From Chrysophaeum taylorii (taxonomy: Eukaryota; Sar; Pelagophyceae; Pelagomonadales; Pelagomonadaceae), in contig JAQMWT010000349.1 in assembly GCA_029834535.1 (NCBI GenBank), positions 62,001 to 126,000 on the forward strand: 64,000 bases of DNA, written 5' to 3'. The notes under the pieces were generated by a model, which saw only the letters and a program-made list of their open reading frames with translations, was not told the origin of the DNA and did not search any database. Below, in pieces: positions 12,340 to 24,800 of the stretch. Made by a program: the position numbers and the translations under genes. Position 1 is the first letter of the stretch. Each line of letters begins with the position of its first letter.

Positions 12340-12409
12340 ACGACGACGACGCCGCCGCCGCCTTAAAAAGTTACGGCGGCGGCGGCGGCGGCGGCGGCGG
12401 CGTCGTGTG
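12340..12409. repeat. GCC/GGC trinucleotide inverted repeat
   Basis: ACGACGACGACGCC(GCC)n, a 12-base AT-rich loop (12363-12374), then (GGC)n GTCGTG. The arms are complementary and would fold into a strong hairpin. It lies in the 3' flank of gene B. A (TTTC)n tract follows at about 12470-12487. Confidence 0.75.
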
Positions 12410-12665
12410 TTACCACGAAGCTCATCGCTCGCGCTTGAAACGACGGTTGTTGTTGCAACTGTTCCCGATCTTTCTTTCTTTCTTTCTAGCCAATGTTGTT
12501 TAACTCACCCAGTTGTTAAAATACGTTAATAAAAATCGATAAAAATGTTGAATTAGTTAGAATCATTATTATTACGAAATTATTCCTCCTTCAGGAATGT
12601 GACCAAGGAGGACAGAGAGGAGAGAAGCAACTATAGCTAAGGGCATGGCTTTACGTAGCCCGCAC

Positions 12666-12676
12666 AGAAGAAGAAG

Positions 12677-12706
<30 letters not shown>
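12666..12706. repeat. (GAA)n microsatellite
   Basis: Forty-one bases of pure AGA/GAA triplets, 113 bp beyond the stop codon of gene B. Read from the gene strand it is a TTC polypyrimidine tract in the presumed 3' UTR. Confidence 0.85.
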
Positions 12707-12707
<1 letters not shown>

Positions 12708-12818
12708 CGACGGCGAGGCGTGAGGATTCAGGACACAATTAGCCGAGAGCTAAGAAGGGGCGAGGAAACGAAGCGAAGGTGCTTAATTAAAATATTTGAA
12801 CACTTAGTACAAGAGCCT

Positions 12819-15800
12819 TCAAGAAAAGGGCACTGAGTCGGGTTCGGAGCGAGATTTCGCTACCGAGCGAAATTGCGCTTTGGGGATACTACTGGAGGAG
12901 CGGAGGAAACTAGAGGAACGGAGGATACTGGAAGAACGGAGAAAACTACTCGAGGTGCGGAGTATACTGGAGGAGCGGATGAAACTAGAGGTGCGGAGAA
13001 TACTGGAGGAGCGGACGAGGACGTCGTGGGATTTGACAAAAAAGCGCACGAAAACAACGACGAGAGCGACGGCTACGACAGACGCGAGAAGGAAATAAAG
13101 CTCGCCGATACTCTCTTGGGAGGACGGGGTAATGTGGTCTAGTAGCATGGAGGTCGCAATCGCGCCAAGGGTGGCAACCAGGAGCACAATTTCTTCGAAT
13201 AAGGGCTTCTGGACGTAGTCGGGCAGCGTGACTAGCGCGGCGCAAAGACGAAGGCCCGCGCGCACGGCTGGCGATGGCGTCCACGTCAAGTCCTCGTGGA
13301 TTCCAGGAAGCTGGTCGAACAAGAAAACCTCGTCGAAGCGATTATTGATCCTGGACGAACGAAGCGACGCTTCGCGCAGCTTGCGCGCGACGTCACCGGT
13401 GACATACCTTCCTAGACGCGTCGACCCGTAGGCGGGCTCGAGCTGACAGTAGAAGAAGACTGGCGAGGCTGGGACGTTGGCGGCAAAGGGGAAAGTGCGA
13501 AGCGCCGTCGGGTCGTCGAGGCGTCGTAAGCGGTCGATGATGAGCGAGGGCAAGGCAACGTTGAAGATGACGATTTCGAGGGGAAAGAGAACGACGAACA
13601 TCAGGACGAGATTGACGACGACTCCCAGCAGCCAATGGCGAGCGCGGTCGTAGCCGATCGTCGTCGCGACTTGCAGCATGACGACGATGGTGGCGGCCAT
13701 GATGCCCGTAACCACGAGCCAAGCCGCTACGTAGGCAGCGGGAGACGGCGAAGATTTTGCTGTCTGCTTGCGCACGGTCATGCGGTATATTCGCTTCTCG
13801 ACCAACGAGAGGTGGGAGGCGCGCTCGGCTTCGACGAGGCGCTCGAGTCGCTGGACGAGCGTCGCGGCGGGCGTGCTGGCCGCAATCTTTTCCACTTCTT
13901 CTCGCAGACGCCAGGCCTCGGAGATGTGACCGCGAATCATCTCGAGCACGTTGTCCTCCCACTCGGCCTCGTCCGGCGTCCAGCGCCAGTCCTGCCGTAA
14001 GCGCCGCTCGATAGCAGCGAGCATCATAGTAGCTTCCGCGAGTCTGTTCGACTCCGCGTACTTGCGACACGTCTGGAGCTCAAAGAAGCCGAGTTTCATG
14101 TTTTGCACGACCTCGACGGCCAGCGCGTGCACGTCCATCGCCGCCATTCGGAAGCCCGAGGAGTTCGCGGCCCACTTTCGAATCGCCGACGAATCTTGGT
14201 TAAACGGCTTAATGATCCCAAGAGATAGCTTGGCGCGCGATAGCTTGCTGGTCAAACGACTGCCCGTCGTGCTGGTTTTTGTCTTGGAGATCGACGCGTT
14301 TTCGAATCGACAGCTTTGGACGCTGCGGCCGTGTTCGAGGCTCGAGTGACACCGAGAAACAAAATGAGGCCACGTCGAAGGGTTCGTTGTTGTCGGTGCC
14401 AAAGAGTGGCTCGATGATGCCAGAGACGGTACGCTGACCTCGTCCGTGCTCGTGGGTTGGAGGAATTCGTCGAAGCCGAGCGCTACGTCGTCAAATAGAT
14501 AAACATCGCGAGCAGTGCTGCCGGTATCCGCGTAAGAAAACAATTCCTCGACCTTGATTTCCTCGTCTTCTTTAACTTCGATGCCGTCATCGGAGCAGCA
14601 GCGGCCAAGGTGCTTCGACGACCTTTCTTCCTTACGGTCATCATCCACAACGAGGAGCATCGAGTCCGTTGCTTCTGTAGGGTGGGCACCTCGATTTTCA
14701 ACGGGGGTTTTTTCATTATCCCCGAAAAGTTGCTCGGTCGTCGTCGTCGTACGAAGAAGATGCGTGCCCGACCCGATAGAAACAGCAGCAGATTCCCGAG
14801 GAGCATCATCATCACAGCGTGGGTCCTGCGACGTCTCATCGTGTTCCTCAAACATGACTTCGATGATGGCGTCCTCCCGAGAGTCCCCCGCGATCCGAGG
14901 GGCGGCGTCCGACTCGGGCGCCAGGGGCGCACCGGACGGTGCTTTCGACTGCACTTCGCGTATAGAATCAGAAGAGCCACGACAAAACCAGTGGGCCGGC
15001 TTGAGCGCCGGAGGCACTGGCGCTACGATAAAATGACCGATGATCCAATCCAACGAGGCCAGCACTGGAATGACGATCGCCAGAATAAGAAGCAACAGTA
15101 CGAAATGCTCTACGGTTGCTCCAGCATCTCTCGTACTCCTCTTGACGCACGACGCAGAGCATACGTCATATTTACAGAGTGGCCTGCGAGACACGAGACT
15201 CCGAGCGTCGATCGCGCATTGGGTCTCGTCGTCGTACGCGCCGCAGTCCACGCTGGGGAACTCGATCCAGACGACCTCCAAAGCCAGCGCGAGAAAAATG
15301 AGGGCGCACTCGACACCGAGCTTGAGAGCACGCCACTTGCGCGGCATCGTCGCGCTGTACACGTTATACCAGTTGAGAATGGGATGGTGTTTGTTGAGAG
15401 AGTCAACCACGTCTCTTAACGATCGACCGGGAATGCTCTCGATTTGTCGGCGAGCGAGCGCGTGCGTCGTTGGCGTATCGAGGTCCACCAGACTTGCGCT
15501 CCTCGGCATCGTCAACGAAGCTGGAGGAGGAGACCCGTAACGCTTTCTTCTGCTTACGAGCCGCGCGTCGCGCTGGTCCATGCACTCGCCGACAACGGCC
15601 GCAATAGCGGTGATGACGACGAGACCAAGGCATGCTGTCAGCACGAGTCGCGATCGGCGGATTTCGGGTTTGGTTTCAAATACTTGCGTGTATACTTCGA
15701 CGGCATTCGTTACTTCGCGGCGCGTCGAGTAATCGGTTGCTTGGTCTCGGAGGTCGACGCGACACTCGCACCGCGTCGACCCATCCTCCTCGATCGTCTC

Positions 15801-18800
15801 GCAGGACGGTGGTACGACCCATCGACGACTCGACACGTCCCACGTCGCGCAGGCGAGCGATGTCGAGTTACACGTGTAGTTGAAAAATCCGGGCGCGAGC
15901 CCGTCGCAGTAGATCGAGACCGTCGAGTCCGGGCACTCGAGCTCCTTGAAACCAACAAAGCCACACTCGCAGTCTGCGGTGACGGTGAGGACCGGAGTCA
16001 CGTTCAAAGCAACCTGCCCTGGGATTGTCAGGTTGACATCGGTGGCGGCGCTCGCTGTTGTACGTAGTTGTCCAGCGCTCGAGACGTTAATGCCAAAGCG
16101 CACGACTCGAGATAGCGCTGCGTTCCCTTCTTCTTCCAGGTCATGAGGGTTGACGAGGAACTCCGCGAGGGAGATCGCGTACACACTACCGTCGTCGGGC
16201 ACGATCGACGACGACGACGACGAGGCGTTCATATCGCCCGTGGTTCCGACCACTTGGATCCCTTCTCCGAGCTGATTCGAGACGACCTTTGATGCCGTTC
16301 TGAGATTGGAAGCCCGCGCTCCGATTGCGTCCTCATTTTCCACGAGCGTTTCGCGTTGGACCAGCGTCAGCGCGTCAACTGCCTCTAGAAAAATATCAGA
16401 AGCGACGCCATGACTTTCGTTGTTCTTCTCCAGACGACGGCGGCGGCGATACCTTTGGGATAATTCATCATCCGCGGTGACGAACAACCGCGACGCCAGC
16501 AAGTTGCTTAGAGCATCGGTGGCCGCCTGGGCAGCCATCGTGTTGCCCGAAAGTCCGACACCTGCTAGCGTCGAGGTGAGCCCGTGCAAGACGTCGAGAA
16601 CCTCCGTCGCCGAAGGATTGTCGAGGTTACAATCGGACAGGGCGCGAGAGGCTTCGATACTTAGCTCGAGCTGTTCAAGCTCCGGGTCCACCAAATCTTC
16701 CACGGCATCGGCGTGAGCGGCGACAACCGTTTCGAGTACCTCAAATTTGTTGTCCAAAACGTCCGTCGCGGATGCGACAACCTGACAAATTTCGTCGAGC
16801 GAATACTTCGCGAATGCCGTCGTCAAGGCACCGTCGACGTCATCGACAACCAATGAAGTGTTGGAGAGGGTCACGTTCACTTCGCGAGAAGCGTTCGCCG
16901 TGCTTTTCAGCGCATCCGTAACAACCACCGTCACAGAGAGGCTGGGCGGCGCGATACCAATCGGGAAGCGCGCGTTTTCGAGGAGAGTATTTGGCGACGA
17001 CGTTCGTAGGATGCCACGCTCGGTCTCGAAACGGTACCGAAGCGGAGGCTCCGCCGATACCCAGCCTTCGGCCAAGAGCGTGAAAATCGTGTAAAAGGCA
17101 AAGCCGGCAGCAGGGGTCACGTCCAGGCCCCCAGAACTGGGGGGTGCAATCACCGTCATCGAGATGCTCGCATAACCGCGATGCGTGCCGAGCGTCGCTT
17201 CGAGGTTAAACACGTATTCACCACCCAACACAAGCGCGAAAGGTTCGATGACCAGCGGATGAGAACGAGACATGTTTCCGTCCAAGGATTTTGAAACGCT
17301 CAGCGGCGTCCGCGCGCTGTTCTCGAGGCTTCGGTCGGCGACGAGAGCGCCACGGGACAGCGACCATGTTGAAACAACAACAACAACCTGCTCGGCGTCG
17401 GCCGCGTCCTCGGGCAGCGCAATTGTGGCTTCGATTGTGAGCTTGTTTGCCGAGCTTACGGTGGTGGTGTCGAAAAATGCGATGTCGACGCGGGGGGTAG
17501 CCACCTTAAGCACCGCAAGGATCTTCTGAGCCTCCGCCATGCGTCCATCTTGGGTGGACACCTCTACACTGAATGTGTACGAACCGGGTGCCAGTGTCCC
17601 AGCAGGCAGGGAGAGCACAGGGGTCGTTGTCACTGGGACATCGTCGCAGAGGCTCGCCTCCACCGCAGAGCATCGCCATTGGTACGCCAGCGTTGCCGTC
17701 GGGTCGTCTTCGTCATATGAAACGGCAGCCGAGAGCGCGATGTCCTCCAAGGACGATGCCGACTGGCTCGTGCCACCGTCGATCGCCGCGACGACGTGAC
17801 CCGTGCCGACTTTTATCGACACGACTTGCGTGTTGTTTAGACCAGAGAAAATCTGGTCGACGGCGGTAGCGCGGAGAACGTAGGACGTGTTCGACGCCAA
17901 GGCCTAAGGTTGAACGTTTTATGCCAATTTTATAACAAGCCAAGCGTCAACAATTTGGCGATACAGGGCGACTCAACGCAAGATATAGGGCAAAACGACG
18001 AAGATAAACTCTGGCTCGTGCGAAGGCGTCGAGATTGAAAAAACGCGCGTTCTTCGAGGTGGATTCGAAGTCTGTGAGCATCAGCGACCCATCGTCTTGT
18101 TGTTCCTCAAACAGCGTCCACAAAAAATCCACTTGACGCTCGAAATCGGCCCTTCCGTCACAATCTGTGGCGAATCCCAATGCTTTAATCGAGAGAGCCT
18201 CGCTTCGGCTCGCCAACACAACGTCGGTACCGCCGATGATAACGAGCGACGGGATCCGGTCGTATGTCAGTCGAACACTAGAGCTGGCAGTCGTGGTCAC
18301 CTGCGTGGACGGAATATGTTTTGATGAAAGACTGTGACATTGTTGGTAGCGAACCTCAAGAAAATTCGTCAAACTCAGTGTGAGCGAAAATTGCGAGGTG
18401 ACTGCAATGATTTTGTCGAGCTCGGCATTTGACAACGCAAAGAACGCGCTCCCTTGCGCGCGGTCAACCGCAGCGGCCAACGTTGCGCTCTCGGCGGAGG
18501 CGGCGGCGGCTGCTGCACTCCAGCGAAACGTCATCTGCCGACCAGCGCTGCCCGTTGATTGATCGGCCCGCAACATGTAGTTCTCGCAGACAGATATCGA
18601 CGCTGGACCTTGGAAGACGACGTGCGGGACGATAGTATGGGCGGGCGCCAACGCCCGAATGGTCGTCCCATTTGCCGGTTCGTAGCACTCACACCACCTG
18701 CGCACAAATAAAATTGTATGCTCGGCGTTCCAGACAAACACGTATTAAGTTGAGATGTTGAATCTGACTGTGACTCTCACCTTTCTTCGTACACACACTC

Positions 18801-21800
18801 CGCCTCCAGAACATGATCCAGAAGCGTGACATTACTTCCTGGCATGAAGCCTGGAGCATCGCTAATCACGGCATCCACAAAAGTCGCATTCACCCAGAGG
18901 CATGTCGTCGCTTCAACGTCTGCGAATATAAACAGTTCGTCGCAGCCAAATTCAACTCCGGCGGCACGGCCTGCACGATTCGTGGCTGAATCAAAGGTGA
19001 GACCAAGTCCTGCGCCGCTAGAGCTGAATTGAGCTGAATGGAGCTTCGGCGGCTCAGGGATGTCGAGTCTCTCGCATGGAATTTGGGTTGGCGCGGTCGA
19101 TAGATGACGGGTCGTCGGAATGTGAGAAGTCCATGAAGGGCTAGGGCTCAATCCAACGGTCGGTTGCCTTGTCGGACTTTGGACCTCTGTGGCCTCAAGC
19201 GGTCCGGCTTTCGTTTCCGCTGCGATGGTAGCCAGCGAAGCGTCCACGTCGACCGTCGCATCTTTCAACGGCGATGATATATTCGCCCCCGCGGCGACTG
19301 CTCGCAGCAAGTCCTGGAGAGGACTAGTTAATGTGCCCGCCGAGGGTGTGACGGCAATAGAGAGTTCAGCTTCGACGTGAGATGTGAGCCCAAAGCTGTC
19401 AGTCACCGCAATTGAGTTGAACAAAACAACGAACGAGACGTCAATCGCAAAAGTGTTTTGCTGCAGACCACGGCGGCGTACGAGGCGACGGGTAGTACGA
19501 TCCTGAGCTTGAACATTGGTCACATCATCGGCGCCGGCGATCAAGCCAAGTATAGCCACAGAGAACAGTTGAGACTCAGTTTCACCGAACTCGTCTGCGG
19601 TCATGCTCGCAAGGACCACAGTAGATCTAATGCTCAGCGATGTCGTATTAATAACCGATGGACCTGGAGAGGGCGACTCAGTGGGCAAGGCAGTCGGCGC
19701 AGCTGACACTTTAGCTCGCAGCGAAGGGGTGCGAGTCGGTACCACGCTTGAAAACGAGCTTGGTTGCGATGTCACCAATTGAGTTGGATTCATCGTAGGC
19801 ACCATAGAAGGATCGTTGCTCGTTGGCATCCGAGACTCGAGGTCGCTGGATCCTGTAATGTTCGGAACGGACGTCGACATTTCGAGTGGATTGCTCGTTG
19901 GTTGTGAAGTCCGACCAAGAGAGGGATTGAGCATCGGTTCTGTCGTTGGCACGCTCGACGAAATATCTTTCGTCAGATTAATCGTGGCTGCTGCTTTCGT
20001 TGGCTGCAATGTCGGCGCGCTCGTCGATCGCGACGTTGATGCCGAGGTAGGTAGAGACGTCGGTACTATCATCGGCAATATTGTCGGCGGCATTGTCGGC
20101 GACAATGTCAGTAGCATCGTCGGTGACACCGTCGGTGCAACCGTTGGGAGCACCGTCGGTAGCATCGTCGGTGACAATGTTGGTGTCACCAACGGTGACA
20201 CCAACGGACGAGAGATTGGTGGCTGCAATGGATGGGCGGTTGGCACCCACGAGAGCTGTACTATCGACCCAGGTGACGGCGAGGCGCTTATCGATGGCGC
20301 AACAGTCGGACATGCTGACGAGCGATGCCCACTTGAGCTCCCTAACGTACTCGCTGATGGACGAACAGACGGCTGGCTCGATTGTCTAATGCTTCGCATG
20401 CTGCTGGGTGAGCTCAAAGAACTTGTGGTAGAAGATACAGTCGATGATACCGACGGAGCCGGCCATGGCATTGATGCTGGTATCAATGTCGGGATAGGTG
20501 AACGAACAGAACTCGGAAACAAACTGGGTCGATTTGTGGGAAGCAGCGATGGCCAAGATGTCGGTTGATCCGTTGGTTCTCCGGATGGCGAGGCTGTCGG
20601 CTCAGAGGTTGGGGCATTTGTTGGAAACGATGATGGTTCGGAGCTAGGAGTGCTCGATGGCATCGCGGACGGACTACCTGACGGGCATCCAGACGGTCGG
20701 CTCGACGGTGTTTCGCTTGGAGTGCTACTCGGAGATGCTGAGGGACCAGGTGACGGTACATATGACGGTACATATGTTGGAATTGAGTCCGGCATAAAGG
20801 AGGGAAACGAAGTTAAAAACGAAATGATAGCCGGAGAAGATGTTGGCAGATTCCATGGTTGGCTCATGGGAATGGAAACGGGTGTGCCCGATGGAATGCT
20901 GGATGGTAACTTTGAGGGAGTTGTGCTCGGCACACTCGAAGGCAACGGCAATGGGTGCATCGTTGGGATTGAAAAAGGAACTGATGACGGTATCACAGTT
21001 GGGATTGAGGCTGGCTGCACGGTTGGCATCGAGGATGGCAACGACGAGGGCAAACTTGTCGGATTGAAGGAGGGGGCTGCGGTCGGCGCGGGCGTCGGAG
21101 CTCTGGTGGGAAGCGACGACGCCAAGGTGCTGGGGACGCTCGTTGGTAACGCGGATGGAGCCGCAGACGGTGTCCCAGTCGGCTGGTTCGAGGGTAATGC
21201 ACTTGGAATGCTGCTTGGGACAGCCGAGGGACTCAGTGTAGGCGCAGAGCTTGGCGTTCTGGAAGGCAGCGGCGATGGATTTGCTGTTGAGAACGAGATT
21301 GGTACATTGGTTGGGACCGCGCTGGGATTCGAGATAGGTGACATTGTTGGCATCGATGATGGCGACGACGAGGGAGCGATTGTCGGACCAGCTGAGGGAG
21401 AAGCAGTTGGCACAGTAGTCGGAGCCACCGTGGGAAGTGACGACGGCCACGAGCTGGGCATACTCGACGGCGCCTTAGACGGACCTGCAGTAGGAAATCT
21501 GGTTGGTTGGCTGGATGGAGATGCACTAGGACTGCTCGAGGGACATGCTCTGGGCCATGGGCTCGGCACACTCGAAGGCAACGGCGACGGGTGCGTCGTT
21601 GGGATTGAAAAAGGAACGGATGTAGGCATCGCAGTTGGGCTTGAGCTTGGCTGTATGGTCGGAATCGAGGACGGCCACGACGAGGGCAAACTTGTCGGAT
21701 TCGACGAGGGAGCTGCGGTCGGCGCTGGCGTCGGAGCTTTGGTGGGAGGCGACGATGGCAAGGAGCTGGGGACGGTTGTTGGCAACGCATATGTAGCTGC

Positions 21801-24800
21801 AGACGGTGTCCCAGTCGGCTGGCTCGAGGGCAATGCACTCGGAATGCTGCTAGGGATGCCGGAGGGACACACCGTAGGCACAGAGCTTGGCGTGCTGGAA
21901 GGCAGCGGCGATGGATTTGCTGTTGGGAGCGAGATTGGTACTACGGTTGGGACCGCGCTGGGATACGAGCTAGGTGGTATCGTTGGCGTCGACGATGGCA
22001 ACGATGAGGGAGCGCTTGTTGGATCAGCTGAGGGAGAAGCGGTTGGCGCAGTAGTCGGAGACACCGTGGGAAGTGACGACGGCCACGAGCTAGGTGTGCG
22101 CGACGGCGCCGTAGACGGAATTGCAGTAGGAATTTTGGTTGGTTGGCTGGATGGAGATGCACTAGGAATGCTTGAGGGACATGCTGTGGGCCATGAGCTC
22201 GGCACACGCGAAGGCAACGGCGACGGTTGCGTCGTTGGGATTGAAAAAGGAACTGATGTCGGTACCGCAGTTGGGCTTGAGCTTGGCTGCATCGTTGGCA
22301 TCGAGGATGGCCACGACGAGGGTAAACTCGTCGGATTCGACGAAGGAGCTGCGGTCGGTGCGGGCGTCGGAGCTTTGGTGGGAGGCGACGATGGCAAGGA
22401 GCTGGGGACGGTTGTTGGCAACGCATATGTAGCTGCAGACGGTGTCCCAGTCGGCTGGCTCGAGGGCAATGCACTCGGAATGCTGCTAGGGATGCCGGAG
22501 GGACACACCGTAGGCACAGAGCTTGGCGTGCTGGAAGGCAGCGGCGATGGATTTGCTGTTGGGAGCGAGATTGGTACTACGGTTGGGACTGCGCTGGGAA
22601 ACGAGCTAGGTGGTATCGTTGGCGTCGACGATGGCGTCGACGAGGGAGCGCTTGTCGGATCAGCTGAGGGAGAAGCGGTTGGCTCAGTAGTCGGAGCCGC
22701 TGTGGGAAGCGACGATGGCCACAAGCTTGGCGTGCTCGACGGCTCCTTGGACGGAGCTGAAGTAGGAATTCTGGTTGGTTGGCTGGATGGAGATGCACTA
22801 GGACTACTCGAGGGACATGCTGTGGGCCATGGGCTCGGTACACTCGAAGGCAACGGCGACGGGTGCGTCGTTGGGATTGAAAAAGGAACTGGTGTCGGCA
22901 TCGCAGTTGGGCTTGAGCTTGGCTGCAAGGTTGGCATCGAGGACGGCCACGACGAGGGCAAACTTGTCGGATTCGACGAGGGAGCTGCGGTCGGCGCTGG
23001 CGTCGGAGGTTTGGTAGGAGGCGACGATGGCAAGGAGCTGGGGACGCTTGTTGGCAACGCAGATGTAGCTGCAGACGGTGTCCCAGTCGGCTGGCTCGAG
23101 GGCAATGCACTCGGGGTGCTGCTAGGGATGCCGGAGGGACACACCGTAGGCACAGAGCTTGGCGTGATGGAAGGCAGCAGTGATGGATTTGCCGTTGGGA
23201 ACGAGATTGGTACTACGGTTGGGACCGCGCTGGGATACGAGCTAGGTGGTATCGTAGGCGTCGACGATGGCGACGACGAGGGAGCGCTTGTCGGACCAGC
23301 TGAGGGAGAAGCGGTTGGCGCAGTAGTGGGAGGCACCGTGGGAAGTGACGACGGCGCCTTAGACGGAACTGCAGTAGGAATTCTGGTTGGTTGGCTGGAT
23401 GGAGATGCACTAGGAATGCTCGAGGGACATGCTGTGGGCCATGAGCTCGGTACACGCGAAGGCAACGGCGACGGGTGCGTCGTTGGGATTGAAAAAGGAA
23501 CTGATGTCGGCACCGCAGTTGGGCTCGAGCTTGGCTGTATGGTCGGAATCGAGGATGGCCACGACGAGGGCAAACTCGTCGGATTCGACGAAGGAGCTGC
23601 GGTCGGTGCGGGCGTCGGAGCTTTGGTGGGAAGCAATGACGGCAAGGAGCTGGGGACGCTTGTTGGCAACGCAGATGTAGCTGCAGACGGTGTCCCAGTC
23701 GGCTGGCTCGAGGGCAATGCACTCGGAATGCTGCTAGGGATGCCAGAGGGACACACCGTAGGCACAGAGCTTGGCGTGCTGGAAGGCAGCGGTGATGGAT
23801 TTGCTGTTGGGAGCGAGATTGGTACTACGGTTGGGACCGCGCTGGGATACGAGCTAGGTGGTATCGTAGGCGTCGACGATGGCGTCGACGAGGGAGCGCT
23901 CGTCGGATCAGCTGAGGGAGAAGCGGTTGGCTCAGTAGTCGGAGCCACCGTGGGAAGTGACGACGGCCATGAGCTAGGTGTGCCCGACGGCGCCTTAGAC
24001 GGAACTGCAGTAGGAATTCTGGTTGGTTGGCTGGATGGAGATGCACTAGGAATGCTCGAGGGACATGCTGTGGGCCACGAGCTCGGCACACGCGAAGGCA
24101 ACGGCGAAGGGTGCGTCGTTGGGATTGAAAAAGGAACTGATGTCGGCACCGCAGTTGGGCTCGAGCTTGGCTGCACGGATGGCATCGAGGATGGCCACGA
24201 CGAGGGCAAACTCGTCGGATTCGACGAAGGAGCTGCGGTCGGTGCGGGCGTCGGAGCTTTGGTGGGAAGCGACGACGGCAAGGAGCTGGGGACGCTTGTT
24301 GGCAACGCAGATGTAGCTGCAGACGGTGTCCCAGTCGGCTGGCTCGAGGGCAATGCACTCGGAATGCTGCTAGGGATGCCGGAGGGACACACCGTAGGCA
24401 CAGAGCTTGGCGTGCTGGAAGGCAGCGGTGATGGATTTGCTGTTGGGAGCGAGATTGGTACTACGGTTGGGACCGCGCTGGGATACGAGCTAGGTGGTAT
24501 CGTAGGCGTCGACGATGGCGACGACGAGGGAGCGCTCGTCGGATCAGCTGAGGGAGAAGCGGTTGGCTCAGTAGTCGGAGTCACCGTGGGAAGTGACGAC
24601 GGCCATGAGCTAGGTGTGCCCGACGGCGCCTTAGACGGAGCTGCTGTAGGAATTTTGGTTGGTTGGCTGGATGGAGATGCACTAGGAATGCTTGAGGGAC
24701 ATGCTGTGGGCCATGAGCTCGGCACACGCGAAGGCAACGGCGACGGTTGCGTCGTTGGGATTGAAAAAGGAACTAATGTCGGCACCGCAGTTGGGCTTGA

